The position numbers were made by a program, and so were the translations under genes. Source: Tersicoccus sp. Bi-70 (GTDB taxonomy: Bacteria; Actinomycetota; Actinomycetes; Actinomycetales; Micrococcaceae). Taken from it: a stretch of 64,000 nt of DNA. The DNA is taken from positions 62,001 through 126,000 of the forward strand of contig NZ_MIEU01000012.1 of NCBI RefSeq assembly GCF_001968825.1, written 5' to 3'. The first letter of the stretch is position 1, and the number at the start of each line of letters is the position of its first letter. The notes below the pieces were generated by a model. It was not told where the DNA came from. It saw only the letters and a list, made by a program, of their open reading frames with translations, and ran no database searches. Below are positions 1 through 8,233 of this stretch, piece by piece.

Positions 1-240
1 CAGGGCCACGTAGTAGACGGCGTGGACGGCGTCGATCGAGGAGATGAGGGCGCCGATCTCCCCGAGCGGGCGGTCGGCACTGGCGATCGACGCCGCCTCG
101 TCCGTCCAGAACGACGGCACCCAGGAGAGCACTGCGCTGACGAGGCCGGCCACGAGCGCGAGCACGGTCGCCAGCACGTGGTCCACGCCGACGCCGCGCC
201 GAGCGTGCCCGGCGACGCGGGAGGCGGTTGCCGTGGCCAT
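1..240 (-). CDS. GT-C family mannosyltransferase-like membrane protein, N-terminal part (gene leaves window)
   Basis: Only the first 80 codons are present; the gene continues beyond the left edge. The start ATG is at 240. About 20 Arg/Ala-rich residues are followed by one strongly hydrophobic segment (about residues 22-42) and then by SFWTDEAASIASADRP and DAVHAVYY. A first transmembrane helix followed by an acidic Asp-Glu pair and a D-x-x-H-x-x-YY stretch is the layout of the first extracytoplasmic loop of GT-C glycosyltransferases (GT39/ArnT-PMT type), which use polyprenyl-phosphate sugars; in that family the acidic residues are catalytic. The family call rests on this N-terminus alone, so the sugar and acceptor cannot be told. 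It is transcribed away from the beta-oxidation cluster and does not look related to it. Confidence 0.6.
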   Translation of the reverse strand, partial: MATATASRVAGHARRGVGVDHVLATVLALVAGLVSAVLSWVPSFWTDEAASIASADRPLGEIGALISSIDAVHAVYYVAL

Positions 241-299
241 GGACCGTCCTGACGCCGGGGCGAATGATCGGCGTCAATCTAACACGGTGCGCTCCGGGC

Positions 300-1220
300 T
301 CAGCCCGCGGTCACCGTCGCCGTCAGGTGCAGCCGGCCCGACCGCGGATCCCAGCCGGTGAACCGGGCGCCGTCCGCGTCCTGCGGGGTCCCGTCCACGC
401 GGATCGCCACCGTCGCCGGCAGCACCACCGGGGCGGCGAAGCTGACGTCCCACGCGTACGCCTCCGGCAGCCGGATCGTGGCCAGCCCCCGCGACGCGGT
501 GTACATGCCGTGCGCGATCGCGCCCTTCATGCCGAGCAGCCGGGCGGTCGGTGCGCTGATGTGGATCGGGTTCCAGTCCCCGCTGACCTCGGCGAAGCGC
601 CGTCCGGCGTCCGCGCCGAGGCGCCACCGGCCCGTCGGCACCGGCGGTGTGAACGCGGTCCGGTCCGCGCCCTCGGCCCGGTCCGACCCGGACAGGAACC
701 GCCCGCGAGCCAGGTAGGTGGAGCGGTCGACGGCCACGGCCGCGCCGTCCGCGCCGTCACGTTCGTCGCGGATCTCGCTGACGACGTCGACGAGCGTGCC
801 CGACCGGTGCGGCCGCAGGTCCTCCGCCCACGTCGTCACGCCGAGCACGGAGGCGAGGGTGAGCGGGCGCCGCTGCGTCCACCGGTTGCGCAGGTGGACG
901 AGGCCGGCGAGCGGGAGCGGGAAGTCGTTGCGGGCCATCAGCGCCATCGCCACCGGGAACACGGTGGCGTGGACGAACCCGGCGGGCAGCACGTCGGAGC
1001 CGGGCGCCCGGGTCAGGTGGGCGAAGTCCGTGAGCCGTGCCGCATCCGGGCGCACGCCGGACGCGCGGTAGGCGACGCCCGGGAGGGATCCGACGGTGCG
1101 GTCGCGCCGCAGCGGCCCCGCCGGCAGCGCCCCCACCAGGGCGGAGGGCACCTGGCGGGCGTAGATCCCGGCGAGCGACGGCAGGACCGCCAGGTCCTCC
1201 ACCCGATCCGGTGCCCCCAT
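300..1220 (-). CDS. MaoC-like (R)-specific enoyl-CoA hydratase, HtdX-like
   Basis: Predicted 306-residue double-hotdog hydratase that adds water to trans-2-enoyl-CoA in fatty acid oxidation or elongation. The C-terminal hotdog carries the MaoC hydratase motif as DWNPIHIS (about residues 214-221) followed by GMKGAIAHGMY, giving the catalytic Asp/His pair; the N-terminal half is the degenerate hotdog expected of the two-domain form. The ATG at 1220 is preferred because its A is also the last base of the TGA of the reductase gene upstream (TGATG overlap), implying translational coupling; a start 27 nt further upstream would lie inside that gene. The set MaoC-FabG4-FadA2 matches the mycobacterial htdX-fabG4-fadA2 grouping. 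Substrate chain length is not visible from sequence. Confidence 0.85.
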   Translation of the reverse strand: MGAPDRVEDLAVLPSLAGIYARQVPSALVGALPAGPLRRDRTVGSLPGVAYRASGVRPDAARLTDFAHLTRAPGSDVLPAGFVHATVFPVAMALMARNDFPLPLAGLVHLRNRWTQRRPLTLASVLGVTTWAEDLRPHRSGTLVDVVSEIRDERDGADGAAVAVDRSTYLARGRFLSGSDRAEGADRTAFTPPVPTGRWRLGADAGRRFAEVSGDWNPIHISAPTARLLGMKGAIAHGMYTASRGLATIRLPEAYAWDVSFAAPVVLPATVAIRVDGTPQDADGARFTGWDPRSGRLHLTATVTAG

Positions 1221-2557
1221 CAGGCGCCGACCAGGTTCTGCCCGCACACGCGCAGCGTCTGCCCGGTGATGCCACCCGCGGCGTCGCTGGCGAGGAACGC
1301 GATGGCCTCGGCGACGTCCGTCGGGCGGCCGCCCTGCTGCAGGCTGTTCAGCCGTCGCGCGACCTCGCGGGTCGCGAACGGGATCCGCGCCGTCATCTCG
1401 GTCTCGATGAACCCCGGTGCCACCGCGTTGACGGTGGCCCCGGCCGGCATCAGCCCGGCCGTCGCCGCGACCATGCCCATCACGCCGGCCTTGGAGGCGG
1501 CGTAGTTCGTCTGGCCGCGGTTGCCGGCGATGCCGCTGGTCGAGGCGAGGCTGACGATCCGCCCGCCGGCGCCGAACACGTCGGAGGCGAGGAACTGCTC
1601 GTTCATCCGCAGCTGCGCGGCGATGTTGACCGCGATCACCGCGTTCCAGCGCGCGGCGTCCATGTTGGCCAGCAGCTTGTCCCGGGTGATCCCGGCGTTG
1701 TGCACGACGACGTCGAGGCGGCCGTGCCGGTCCCGAGCGTGGGCGAGGATCCGCTCGCCGGCGTCCGGAGCCGTGATGTCCAGTTGCAGGGCGGTTCCTC
1801 CGAGCTCGTTGGCGACGGCGGCCAGCGCCTCCCCCGCGGCCGGGACGTCGACGGCGATGACGTGGGCGCCGTCCCGGTGCAGCGTCCGGGCGATCGCGGC
1901 GCCGATGCCGCGGGCGGCGCCGGTCACGACGGCGACCTTGCCGGTGAGCGGCCGGTCGGCGTCCGGGTCCGGGGCGCCCTGCCCGTCGACGACGGTGAGG
2001 AACTGCCCGTCCACGAAGGCGCTCCGACCCGAGAGCAGGAACCGCAGGGCGCCGAGCACCGAGGTGACCGTGACGGGCAGGCCGTCGCGGATCAGGATGC
2101 CGTTGCCGGTGGCGCCGCCGCGCAGTTCGTGCGCCAGGGACCGCAACAGCCCCTCGACGCCCCGGCGGGCCGCGGCCATCGCCGGGTCCGTCGTGTCGCC
2201 GGCCGGCCGGGAGAGGGTCACGACCCGGCCTCCCGGGCGCAGGTCCCGGAGCGCCTCACCGGCGGCCAGCACCGGCACGGAGAGCGCGGTGGGGTCGGTG
2301 ACGTCGTCGAGCACGAGGACGATCGCGCCGAGCCGCTGCTTCGGCCGGTGGTGCCGGACGACGTCGAGGCTCCAGCCCAGCAGCTCGTCGGCCAGCTCCT
2401 GGGCGCCCGCGCCGGAGCCGACCAGCAGCACCGGCCCGTCGACGAGCGGAGCGCCGGGGCGGTACCGGCGCAGCTCGACGGGCCGGGGCAGCCCGAGCCG
2501 CTTCGCCACACCGGCGAGCGGGGCGGCGTTGACGAGGGTGAGATAGGTGTCGGTCAT
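1220..2557 (-). CDS. fabG4: High-molecular-weight 3-oxoacyl-(ACP/CoA) reductase, FabG4-like
   Basis: 445 residues, about 200 longer than ordinary FabG. The N-terminal ~200 residues form a degenerate Rossmann/flavodoxin-like domain (VLLVGSGAGAQELADELL near residue 45) and the C-terminal part is a complete SDR reductase: VVTGAARGIG near residue 209, VHNAGIT near 285, the Ser of VSLASTSG and the YAASK catalytic pair near 351-355. This two-part architecture is that of mycobacterial FabG4 (Rv0242c), an NAD(H)-dependent beta-ketoacyl-CoA reductase. It lies directly between the thiolase and the MaoC hydratase and would interconvert 3-oxoacyl- and 3-hydroxyacyl-CoA, so the three proteins cover hydration, oxidation and thiolysis of one beta-oxidation round. 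28 nt separate it from fadA2. Confidence 0.88.
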   Translation of the reverse strand: MTDTYLTLVNAAPLAGVAKRLGLPRPVELRRYRPGAPLVDGPVLLVGSGAGAQELADELLGWSLDVVRHHRPKQRLGAIVLVLDDVTDPTALSVPVLAAGEALRDLRPGGRVVTLSRPAGDTTDPAMAAARRGVEGLLRSLAHELRGGATGNGILIRDGLPVTVTSVLGALRFLLSGRSAFVDGQFLTVVDGQGAPDPDADRPLTGKVAVVTGAARGIGAAIARTLHRDGAHVIAVDVPAAGEALAAVANELGGTALQLDITAPDAGERILAHARDRHGRLDVVVHNAGITRDKLLANMDAARWNAVIAVNIAAQLRMNEQFLASDVFGAGGRIVSLASTSGIAGNRGQTNYAASKAGVMGMVAATAGLMPAGATVNAVAPGFIETEMTARIPFATREVARRLNSLQQGGRPTDVAEAIAFLASDAAGGITGQTLRVCGQNLVGA

Positions 2558-2585
2558 GACGCTCCTTCCGGGTGTCCGGGGCCGG

Positions 2586-3950
2586 TCAGTGGGACTCGAG
2601 GATGGCGACGACGCCCTGGCCGCCGGCGGCGCACACCGACACGAGGCCGCGCGTGCGGCGCCCGGTCGAGGCGGCCGTCTCCGCGAGCTGCTTGGCCAGC
2701 GAGCCGACGATGCGCCCGCCGGTCGCGGCGAACGGGTGTCCGGCGGCCAGCGAGGAGCCGTTGACGTTGAGCCTGCTCCGGTCGATCGAGCCGAGCGGCG
2801 CCTCCAGGCCGAGGCGCGTCCGGCAGTACTCCGGGTCCTCCCACGCGGCGAGCGCGGAGAGCACCGTGGAGGCGAAGGCCTCGTGGATCTCGTAGTAGTC
2901 GAAGTCGGCCAGGCTCAGCCCGTTGCGGGCGAGCAGGCGCGGCACGGCGTACACCGGGGCCATCAGCAGGCCCTCGGCCCCGTTGACGAAGTCCACGGCG
3001 GCGGCCTCGGCGTCGACCACGTCTGCAAGCATCGGCAGGTCGTGCGCCCGGGCCCAGTCCTCGGAGGCCAGCAGCACCGCGGAGGCGCCGTCGGTGAGCG
3101 GCGTCGAGTTGCCGGCGGTCATCGTCGCCGGGGTGGGCAGCGAATTCCCGAACACCGGGGAGAGCTTCGCCAGCTTCTCCAGGCTGCTGTCGGCGCGCAG
3201 GTTGGTGTCGCGGGTGACGCCCCGGTAGGAGGTGACCAGGTCGTCGAAGAAGCCCCGGTCCCAGGCGGCGGCGAGGTTGCGGTGACTGGCCAGCGCCAGC
3301 TCGTCCTGCGCCTCCCGGCTGATCTCCCACAGCGCCGTCGTCAGGGCCTGGTGCTCGCCCATCGACAGGCCGGTGCGCGGCTCCCCCGTCGAGGGCGCGT
3401 TGGGCGTCAGATCACGCGGGCGCAGCTTGAGCGCGGCGGCCAGCTTCTGCTGGGTGGTCTTCGCGCGACCGAGTTCGAGCAGCACCTGCCGCAGCCCCTC
3501 GCTGACCGCGATCGGGGCGTCGGAGGCACTGTCCACGCCACCGGCGATGCCGGACTCGAGCTGGCCGAGTCGGATCTTGTTCGCGAGGCCCACGACGGTC
3601 TCCAGACCGGTGGCGCAGGCCTGCTGCAGGTCGTACGCCGGGGTGGCCGGGTCCAGCGCCGAGCCGAGGACCGCCTCACGGGTGAGGTTGAAGTCGCGGG
3701 AGTGCTTGAGCACGGCGCCGGCGGCGACCTCACCGATGCGCTCCCCCGCCAGCCCGAAGCGGGCGACCAGCCCGTCGATCGCGGCCGTCAGCATGTCCTG
3801 GTTGGAGACCCTGGCGTAGGGGCCGTTGGCGCGGGCGAAGGGGATCCGGTTGCCGCCGACGACGACGGCGCGCCGGGGAGCAGACGGGGCGGAGGGGGTG
3901 GAGGTGCTGGGGGTGGCCGGCGTCGTGGTGCCGGGAGCGTCCTGGGGCAT
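2586..3950 (-). CDS. fadA2: Acetyl-CoA C-acyltransferase (thiolase), FadA2-like
   Basis: 454-residue thiolase that cleaves 3-oxoacyl-CoA with CoA. The nucleophilic cysteine is in QQACATGLE (about residue 111), the catalytic histidine in AAGHPFAATGG (about 405) and the second cysteine in VSVCAAGGQG (about 436). The ATG at 3950 is chosen over the in-frame ATG at 3968 because the sequence between them (GGAAGGACGGG) is a good ribosome-binding site placed 6-7 nt before 3950. The first ~25 residues are Thr/Ser/Pro-rich and low in complexity, which is unusual for a thiolase. The gene heads the minus-strand unit fadA2-fabG4-maoC, and its predicted transcription start falls inside the palindrome at 3981-4013, so TetR control is likely. 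Confidence 0.9.
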   Translation of the reverse strand: MPQDAPGTTTPATPSTSTPSAPSAPRRAVVVGGNRIPFARANGPYARVSNQDMLTAAIDGLVARFGLAGERIGEVAAGAVLKHSRDFNLTREAVLGSALDPATPAYDLQQACATGLETVVGLANKIRLGQLESGIAGGVDSASDAPIAVSEGLRQVLLELGRAKTTQQKLAAALKLRPRDLTPNAPSTGEPRTGLSMGEHQALTTALWEISREAQDELALASHRNLAAAWDRGFFDDLVTSYRGVTRDTNLRADSSLEKLAKLSPVFGNSLPTPATMTAGNSTPLTDGASAVLLASEDWARAHDLPMLADVVDAEAAAVDFVNGAEGLLMAPVYAVPRLLARNGLSLADFDYYEIHEAFASTVLSALAAWEDPEYCRTRLGLEAPLGSIDRSRLNVNGSSLAAGHPFAATGGRIVGSLAKQLAETAASTGRRTRGLVSVCAAGGQGVVAILESH

Positions 3951-3980
3951 GGGTGCCCGTCCTTCCATCGAGGTGGTTAC

Positions 3981-4013
3981 CGGTACCCAGCGTACCTGAT
4001 ACGCTGGGTACCG
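3981..4013. promoter_or_regulatory. Perfect 14-bp-arm operator with divergent -10 boxes (fadA2 / tetR)
   Basis: Two perfect inverted arms, CGGTACCCAGCGTA and its reverse complement, flank a 5-bp spacer CCTGA. The last base of the right arm is the G of the tetR GTG start. Each arm contains TACGCT on its outward-reading strand: at 4000-4005 on the plus strand (7 nt before the GTG) and at 3989-3994 on the minus strand, giving a ~32-nt leader for fadA2. Bound protein would cover both -10 boxes. The match to a TetR-type operator is inference from symmetry and position. Confidence 0.75.
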
Positions 4014-4726
4014 TGAACTCGACCGGACTGCGCCCTGCGCCTCCCGAACCGGATGGCCGCTCCCGCCGGTGGCGTGCGCACCGGACCGCGCGCCGCGTGG
4101 AGCTGGTGCGGCTGGCCCGCCGGGCCGTGCACCGGCTGGGGCCGGAGGCGTCGATGGACGAGATCGCCGCGGCCGCCGGCACCTCGAAGTCCGTGTTCTA
4201 CCGCTACTTCGGCGACAAGGCCGGCCTGCAGCAGGCCGTCGCCGAGCGGGTGCTCGGCCGTCTGCAGCAGGAGCTGCACGAGGCCGCCGCGAGCGCGCAG
4301 TCCCCGCTGGACGGCGTGCACGGCATGGTCCGCGCCTACCTGGGCCTGGCGGCGGCGTCGCCGAACGTCTACGCGTTCGTCACCGGCGGCCCCACCGCCG
4401 GGGCCCACATCCACCATTTCTTCAGCGCGGTCTCCACGCTGATGTCCGAGCCCATGCGCCGCCATCTCGAGGGCCGGCGCACGGCCGAGGACGCCTCCCC
4501 CGTGCTCGCGTTCTGGTCGACGGCCGCCATCGGGCTGGTCCGCAACGCCGGCGAGCAGTGGCTGGCCACCCCGGACGGGCCGGACAAGCCCGATCTCGAG
4601 GACTTCGCCGACCTGCTGACCGGCTGGCTGCTCGACGGCGTCATGAGCCCGCCCGGCACCCGTCCGTCCCCCACTCCTCCCTCCACCGTCGAGGCCACCT
4701 CCCCCACCCCGAAGGAACACCGATGA
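4013..4726 (+). CDS. TetR-family transcriptional regulator of the beta-oxidation cluster
   Basis: 237 residues. A basic N-terminus (RSRRWRAHRTARRVELV) leads into a TetR helix-turn-helix, ASMDEIAAAAGTSKSVFYRYFGD about residues 47-70 (recognition helix SKSVFYRYF), followed by an all-helical ligand-binding domain; the C-terminal ~20 residues are Pro/Thr-rich. The GTG start at 4013 is chosen because the HTH spacing is then typical and because a TACGCT -10 box ends 7 nt earlier, giving a leaderless mRNA; an in-frame ATG at 3953 would require transcription across the operator. The stop overlaps the acyl-CoA oxidase start (ATGA). Autoregulation and repression of the divergent fadA2 unit by an acyl-CoA ligand are likely but inferred. 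Confidence 0.88.
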   Translation: MNSTGLRPAPPEPDGRSRRWRAHRTARRVELVRLARRAVHRLGPEASMDEIAAAAGTSKSVFYRYFGDKAGLQQAVAERVLGRLQQELHEAAASAQSPLDGVHGMVRAYLGLAAASPNVYAFVTGGPTAGAHIHHFFSAVSTLMSEPMRRHLEGRRTAEDASPVLAFWSTAAIGLVRNAGEQWLATPDGPDKPDLEDFADLLTGWLLDGVMSPPGTRPSPTPPSTVEATSPTPKEHR

Positions 4727-6837
4727 CCACTGTGGACACCACCCCCGCCACGGCGAGCCGCCCCGCCACCGCGCCGTCGCCCGGCCCCGCGCGCACCGCC
4801 TCGCTCGAGGACGCGCCCGGCGTCGACGTGCCGGCCCTGGAGACGGTCCTGCTGGGCCGCTGGGCGGACGTCCGCCGACAGGCGCGCGCCCTCGCCGCCC
4901 GGGAGGACCTGCACAAGATCGACGGTCAGCCGTGGGCCGAGCACCGCGAGCGCGTGCTCGGCCAGCTGCACACCCTGGTCTCCGAGCAGACGGTGCACCG
5001 GGCGTTCCCGGCGCGGCTCGGTGGTGAGGACAATCACGGCGGCAACATCGCCGGCTTCGAGGAGCTCGTCGTCGCCGATCCGTCCCTGCAGATCAAGGCC
5101 GGCGTGCAGTGGGGCCTGTTCGGCTCCGCCGTCATGCACCTGGGCACCGAGGCCCACCACGACGCCTGGCTGCCCGGCATCATGGACATGACCATCCCGG
5201 GCGCGTTCGCCATGACCGAGACGGGGCACGGCTCCGACGTCGCGTCCATCGCCACGACGGCCACCTACGACCCGGCCACCGAAGAGTTCGACCTGCACAC
5301 CCCCTTCCGGGCGGCGTGGAAGGACTACCTGGGCAACGCGGCGCTGCACGGCCGGGCGGCCGTGGTGTTCGCGCAGCTGGTCACCGGCGGCGTCAACCAT
5401 GGTGTGCACGCGCTCTACGTGCCGATCCGGGACGAGGACGGCGCGTTCCTGGCCGGCATCGGCGGCGAGGACGACGGCCACAAGGGCGGCCTGAACGGCA
5501 TCGACAACGGCCGCCTGCACTTCACCCACGTCCGGGTGCCGCGGTTCAACCTGCTCGACCGGTACGGCGCGGTCGCCGCCGACGGCACCTACAGCTCGTC
5601 CATCGCGAGCCCGGGTCGGCGGTTCTTCACCATGCTCGGCACCCTCGTGCAGGGGCGCGTCTCCCTGGACGGGGCGAGCGTCGCGGCGAGCAAGGTCGCC
5701 CTCCAGATCGCCGTCACGTACGCCAACCAGCGCCGCCAGTTCGGCAGCGGCACGGGCGAGGAGGAGGTGGTGATGGACTACCAGCGCCACCAGCGCCGGC
5801 TCATCACCCGGATCGCCCGCACGTACGCCGGCTCCTTCGCCCACGAGGAGCTGCTCGCCCGGTTCGACGATGTCTTCTCGGGCGCCCACGACACCGACGA
5901 GGACCGCCAGGACCTCGAGACGCTCGCCGCCGCCCTGAAGGCGCTCTCCACCTGGAACGCGCTGGACACCCTGCAGGAATGCCGCGAGGCGTGCGGCGGT
6001 GCCGGCTTCCTCTCGGCCAACCGGCTGACGGGGCTGCGCGCCGACCTGGACGTGTACGCCACCTTCGAGGGCGACAACAACGTGCTCCTGCAGCTGGTGG
6101 CCAAGCGGCTGCTGACCGACTACGCCAACGACTTCCGCGGCATCGACTTCGGGGCCATGGCGCGCTACGCCGTCGGGCAGGTCGCGGACCGCACCTTCAG
6201 CCGGTCGGGTCTGCGCCAGGCGGTGCAGTTCTTCTCCGACCGCGGGGACCAGCGCCTCTCCGTCAACGCCCTGCGCGAGGAGGGCGCCCAGCGGGCGCTG
6301 CTGACCGGACGCGTCGAGGACATGGTCGCCGAGGTCGCCCAGCACCTGCGGGCGGCACGGAAGTTGCCGGCCGAGAAGGCCGCGTCCGTCTTCAACTCCC
6401 ACCAGAACGAGCTCATCGAGGCGGCCCGCGCCCACGGCGAACTGCTCCAGTGGGAGGCCTTCAGCGCCGCCCTCGCCTCGATCGAGGACCCGGGCACCCG
6501 CACCGTGCTCACCTGGGTGCGGGACCTGTTCGGGCTCACCCTGATCGAGGACAACCTCGGCTGGTACCTGATGCACGGGCGCATCTCCATGCAGCGGGCG
6601 CGCACTCTCTCCGGGTACGTCAACCGGCTGCTCGCGCGGCTGCGGCCCCACGCGCAGGACCTCGTGGACGCCTTCGGCTACGACCAGGCGCACCTGCGGG
6701 CCGACATCTCCTCCGGCGCGGAGGCGCACCGGCAGGACGAGGCTCGGGCGTACCAGCGGCAGCAGCGGGCGAACGGGGACGCCCCGGTCGACGAGAAGGT
6801 GCTGTACGCGCGGGAGTCGCGCAAGCGCGGCGCCTGA
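4723..6837 (+). CDS. Acyl-CoA oxidase (peroxisomal ACOX-type flavoprotein)
   Basis: 704 residues, the length of long acyl-CoA oxidases and ~300 longer than ordinary acyl-CoA dehydrogenases. Features: FAMTETGHGSD near residue 164 (flavin/acyl binding), GKxALQIAVTYANQRRQFG-type helix near 328, the ACOX hallmark YATFEGDNNVLL with the likely catalytic Glu449, and a long helical C-terminal domain containing the shared ACOX stretch IEDNLGWYL. Predicted reaction: acyl-CoA + O2 to trans-2-enoyl-CoA + H2O2, the first step before the MaoC/FabG4/FadA2 enzymes encoded divergently. The first ~30 residues are Thr/Ala/Pro-rich and probably disordered. Translationally coupled to tetR by ATGA. No catalase gene is seen nearby. 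It could act as a dehydrogenase using an electron-transfer partner. Confidence 0.85.
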   Translation: MTTVDTTPATASRPATAPSPGPARTASLEDAPGVDVPALETVLLGRWADVRRQARALAAREDLHKIDGQPWAEHRERVLGQLHTLVSEQTVHRAFPARLGGEDNHGGNIAGFEELVVADPSLQIKAGVQWGLFGSAVMHLGTEAHHDAWLPGIMDMTIPGAFAMTETGHGSDVASIATTATYDPATEEFDLHTPFRAAWKDYLGNAALHGRAAVVFAQLVTGGVNHGVHALYVPIRDEDGAFLAGIGGEDDGHKGGLNGIDNGRLHFTHVRVPRFNLLDRYGAVAADGTYSSSIASPGRRFFTMLGTLVQGRVSLDGASVAASKVALQIAVTYANQRRQFGSGTGEEEVVMDYQRHQRRLITRIARTYAGSFAHEELLARFDDVFSGAHDTDEDRQDLETLAAALKALSTWNALDTLQECREACGGAGFLSANRLTGLRADLDVYATFEGDNNVLLQLVAKRLLTDYANDFRGIDFGAMARYAVGQVADRTFSRSGLRQAVQFFSDRGDQRLSVNALREEGAQRALLTGRVEDMVAEVAQHLRAARKLPAEKAASVFNSHQNELIEAARAHGELLQWEAFSAALASIEDPGTRTVLTWVRDLFGLTLIEDNLGWYLMHGRISMQRARTLSGYVNRLLARLRPHAQDLVDAFGYDQAHLRADISSGAEAHRQDEARAYQRQQRANGDAPVDEKVLYARESRKRGA

Positions 6838-6858
6838 CGCTGCTGGGTCCCCGACACC

Positions 6859-6896
6859 GCGACGGCCCCGGACGGATCAGCGTCCGGGGCCGTCGC
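6859..6896. terminator. Bidirectional hairpin terminator between acyl-CoA oxidase and glgA
   Basis: A 15-bp perfect stem (GCGACGGCCCCGGAC) with an 8-nt loop, between convergent genes and 22 nt after the oxidase stop. No U-tract follows, as is common in GC-rich actinobacteria. Confidence 0.75.
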
Positions 6897-6916
6897 CCTG
6901 TCCTGAGTCGGACGCC

Positions 6917-8110
6917 TCAGAGCACGCTGCGGTACACGTCCATCGTGGTGCGCGCGATCGACTCCCACGAGAAGTGCTCCTGCGCACGCCGGCGCCCAGC
7001 CTCGCCCATCCGGCGGGCCTCGTCGCGGTCGGCGACCACCTCGGTGAGGGCCGCCGCGAAGTCCCGGACGAAGCCCTCGGGGTCGAGCGGGGTGCCGGTG
7101 CCGTCCTGGACCTGTTCGAGCGGCACGAGCCGGCCGGTCACGCCGTCCTCGACCACCTCGGGGATGCCGCCCGTCGCGCTCGCCACCACCGCGGCCCCGC
7201 AGGCCATGGCCTCGAGGTTGACGATGCCGAGCGGTTCGTACACCGAGGGGCATGCGAACGCGGTGGTGTGGGAGAGGATCTGGATCAGCTCGCGGCGGGG
7301 CAGCATCTTCTCGATCAGCACGACGCCGTCGCGCTCGGCCTTCAGCTCCGTGATCAGCTGGTTGACCTGCGCGCCGAGCTCCGGGGTGTCCGCAGCGCCG
7401 GCGCACAGGATCACCTGCACCTCCGGCGGCAGCAGCTTGGCCGCCCGCAGCAGGTAGGGCACCCCCTTCTGCCGCGTGATGCGGCCGACGAAGGTGACGG
7501 AGGGCTGGTGCGGGTCGATGCCGTAGGCCTCGAGCACGTCGGTCTCGAGGTCCGGCTCCCACAGGCTCACGTCGATGCCGTTGTGCACGACCTTCACGCG
7601 CTCCGGGTCGACGTCCGGGTAGCAGCGCAGGATGTCGGCGCGCATCCCGGCGGAGACGGCGATGATGGCGTCGGCCGCCTCGTACGCCGTCTTCTCCGCC
7701 CAGGAGGAGAGCGCGTACCCGCCGCCGAGCTGCTCGGCCTTCCACGGGCGCAGCGGCTCGAGGCTGTGGGCGGAGAGCACGTGCGGAACACCGTTCAGCA
7801 GCTTCGCGAGGTGCCCGGCCAGGTTGGCGTACCAGGTGTGGGAGTGGACGAGGTCCGCCCCGGCCGTGCCGGGGACGATGGCCAGGTCGACGCCGAAGGT
7901 CTGCAGGGCGGCGTTCGCGTCGTTCAGCTCGGGCAGATTCGGGTAGGCGCGCACGGTGGCGCCGTGGAAGTCGGTGTCCCGCGCGGCACCGAAGCAGTGC
8001 ACGTGCAGGTCCACCTGGGAGGCGAGCACGCGGCTCAGCTCCGCGACGTGGACCCCGGCACCGCCGTAGATGTCCGGGGGGAACTCCTTGCTCACGATGT
8101 CGATGCGCAC
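6917..8110 (-). CDS. glgA: GT4 glycogen synthase-like glucosyltransferase (GlgA/GlgM, actinobacterial type)
   Basis: 397 residues, GT-B fold, GT4 rather than the GT5 glycogen synthase of proteobacteria. The N-terminus has KEFPPDIYGGAGVHV (donor loop, residues 8-22), LVHSHTWYANLAG in the middle of domain 1, and the C-terminal domain has VGRITRQKGVPYLL (about 225-238) and CPSVYEPLGIVNLEAMACG with the GT4 E-x7-E pair (about 297-316). Mycobacterial homologues use ADP-glucose to make alpha-maltose-1-phosphate (GlgM) or elongate alpha-glucan, so substrate supply from the divergent glgC is expected. The GTG at 8110 is chosen because the family starts V/M-R-I-D-I-V-S-K-E-F and a TACCTT -10 box (8117-8122) lies exactly 6 nt upstream, making the mRNA leaderless. 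Confidence 0.88.
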   Translation of the reverse strand: MRIDIVSKEFPPDIYGGAGVHVAELSRVLASQVDLHVHCFGAARDTDFHGATVRAYPNLPELNDANAALQTFGVDLAIVPGTAGADLVHSHTWYANLAGHLAKLLNGVPHVLSAHSLEPLRPWKAEQLGGGYALSSWAEKTAYEAADAIIAVSAGMRADILRCYPDVDPERVKVVHNGIDVSLWEPDLETDVLEAYGIDPHQPSVTFVGRITRQKGVPYLLRAAKLLPPEVQVILCAGAADTPELGAQVNQLITELKAERDGVVLIEKMLPRRELIQILSHTTAFACPSVYEPLGIVNLEAMACGAAVVASATGGIPEVVEDGVTGRLVPLEQVQDGTGTPLDPEGFVRDFAAALTEVVADRDEARRMGEAGRRRAQEHFSWESIARTTMDVYRSVL

Positions 8111-8116
8111 AGTGCC

Positions 8117-8122
8117 AAGGTA
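8117..8122 (-). promoter_or_regulatory. Leaderless -10 box for glgA
   Basis: TACCTT on the minus strand, 6 nt before the GTG start, so +1 would be the G of the start codon. No convincing -35 element is seen. Confidence 0.55.
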
Positions 8123-8143
8123 GTGCCTGTCGGCGGTGTCCTC

Positions 8144-8158
8144 TAGTGTGAGTCTCAC
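8144..8158. promoter_or_regulatory. Candidate glgC promoter with small palindrome
   Basis: TAGTGT at 8144-8149 on the plus strand could be the glgC -10 box, giving a leader of ~78 nt. It overlaps an 11-bp palindrome GTGAGTCTCAC at 8148-8158 between the divergent glgA and glgC genes, a plausible binding site for a regulator. Weak evidence, position and symmetry only. Confidence 0.35.
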
Positions 8159-8233
8159 CGACGCCGCAGGTCGGGGCCTCGCGCATCAGCCTGCTCGGCG
8201 AGCTGTACGTCCCGAAAGGTCAGTGATGCCCTC

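Noticed and set aside
228-1505. Long open frames on the strand opposite the MaoC and FabG4 genes
   Set aside because: Arg/Pro/Gly-rich translations with no motifs; they mirror real genes and arise from the high GC content.
4369-6729. 786-codon minus-strand frame across the acyl-CoA oxidase
   Set aside because: It is antisense to a gene with clear catalytic motifs and reads as low-complexity Val/Gly/Arg sequence.
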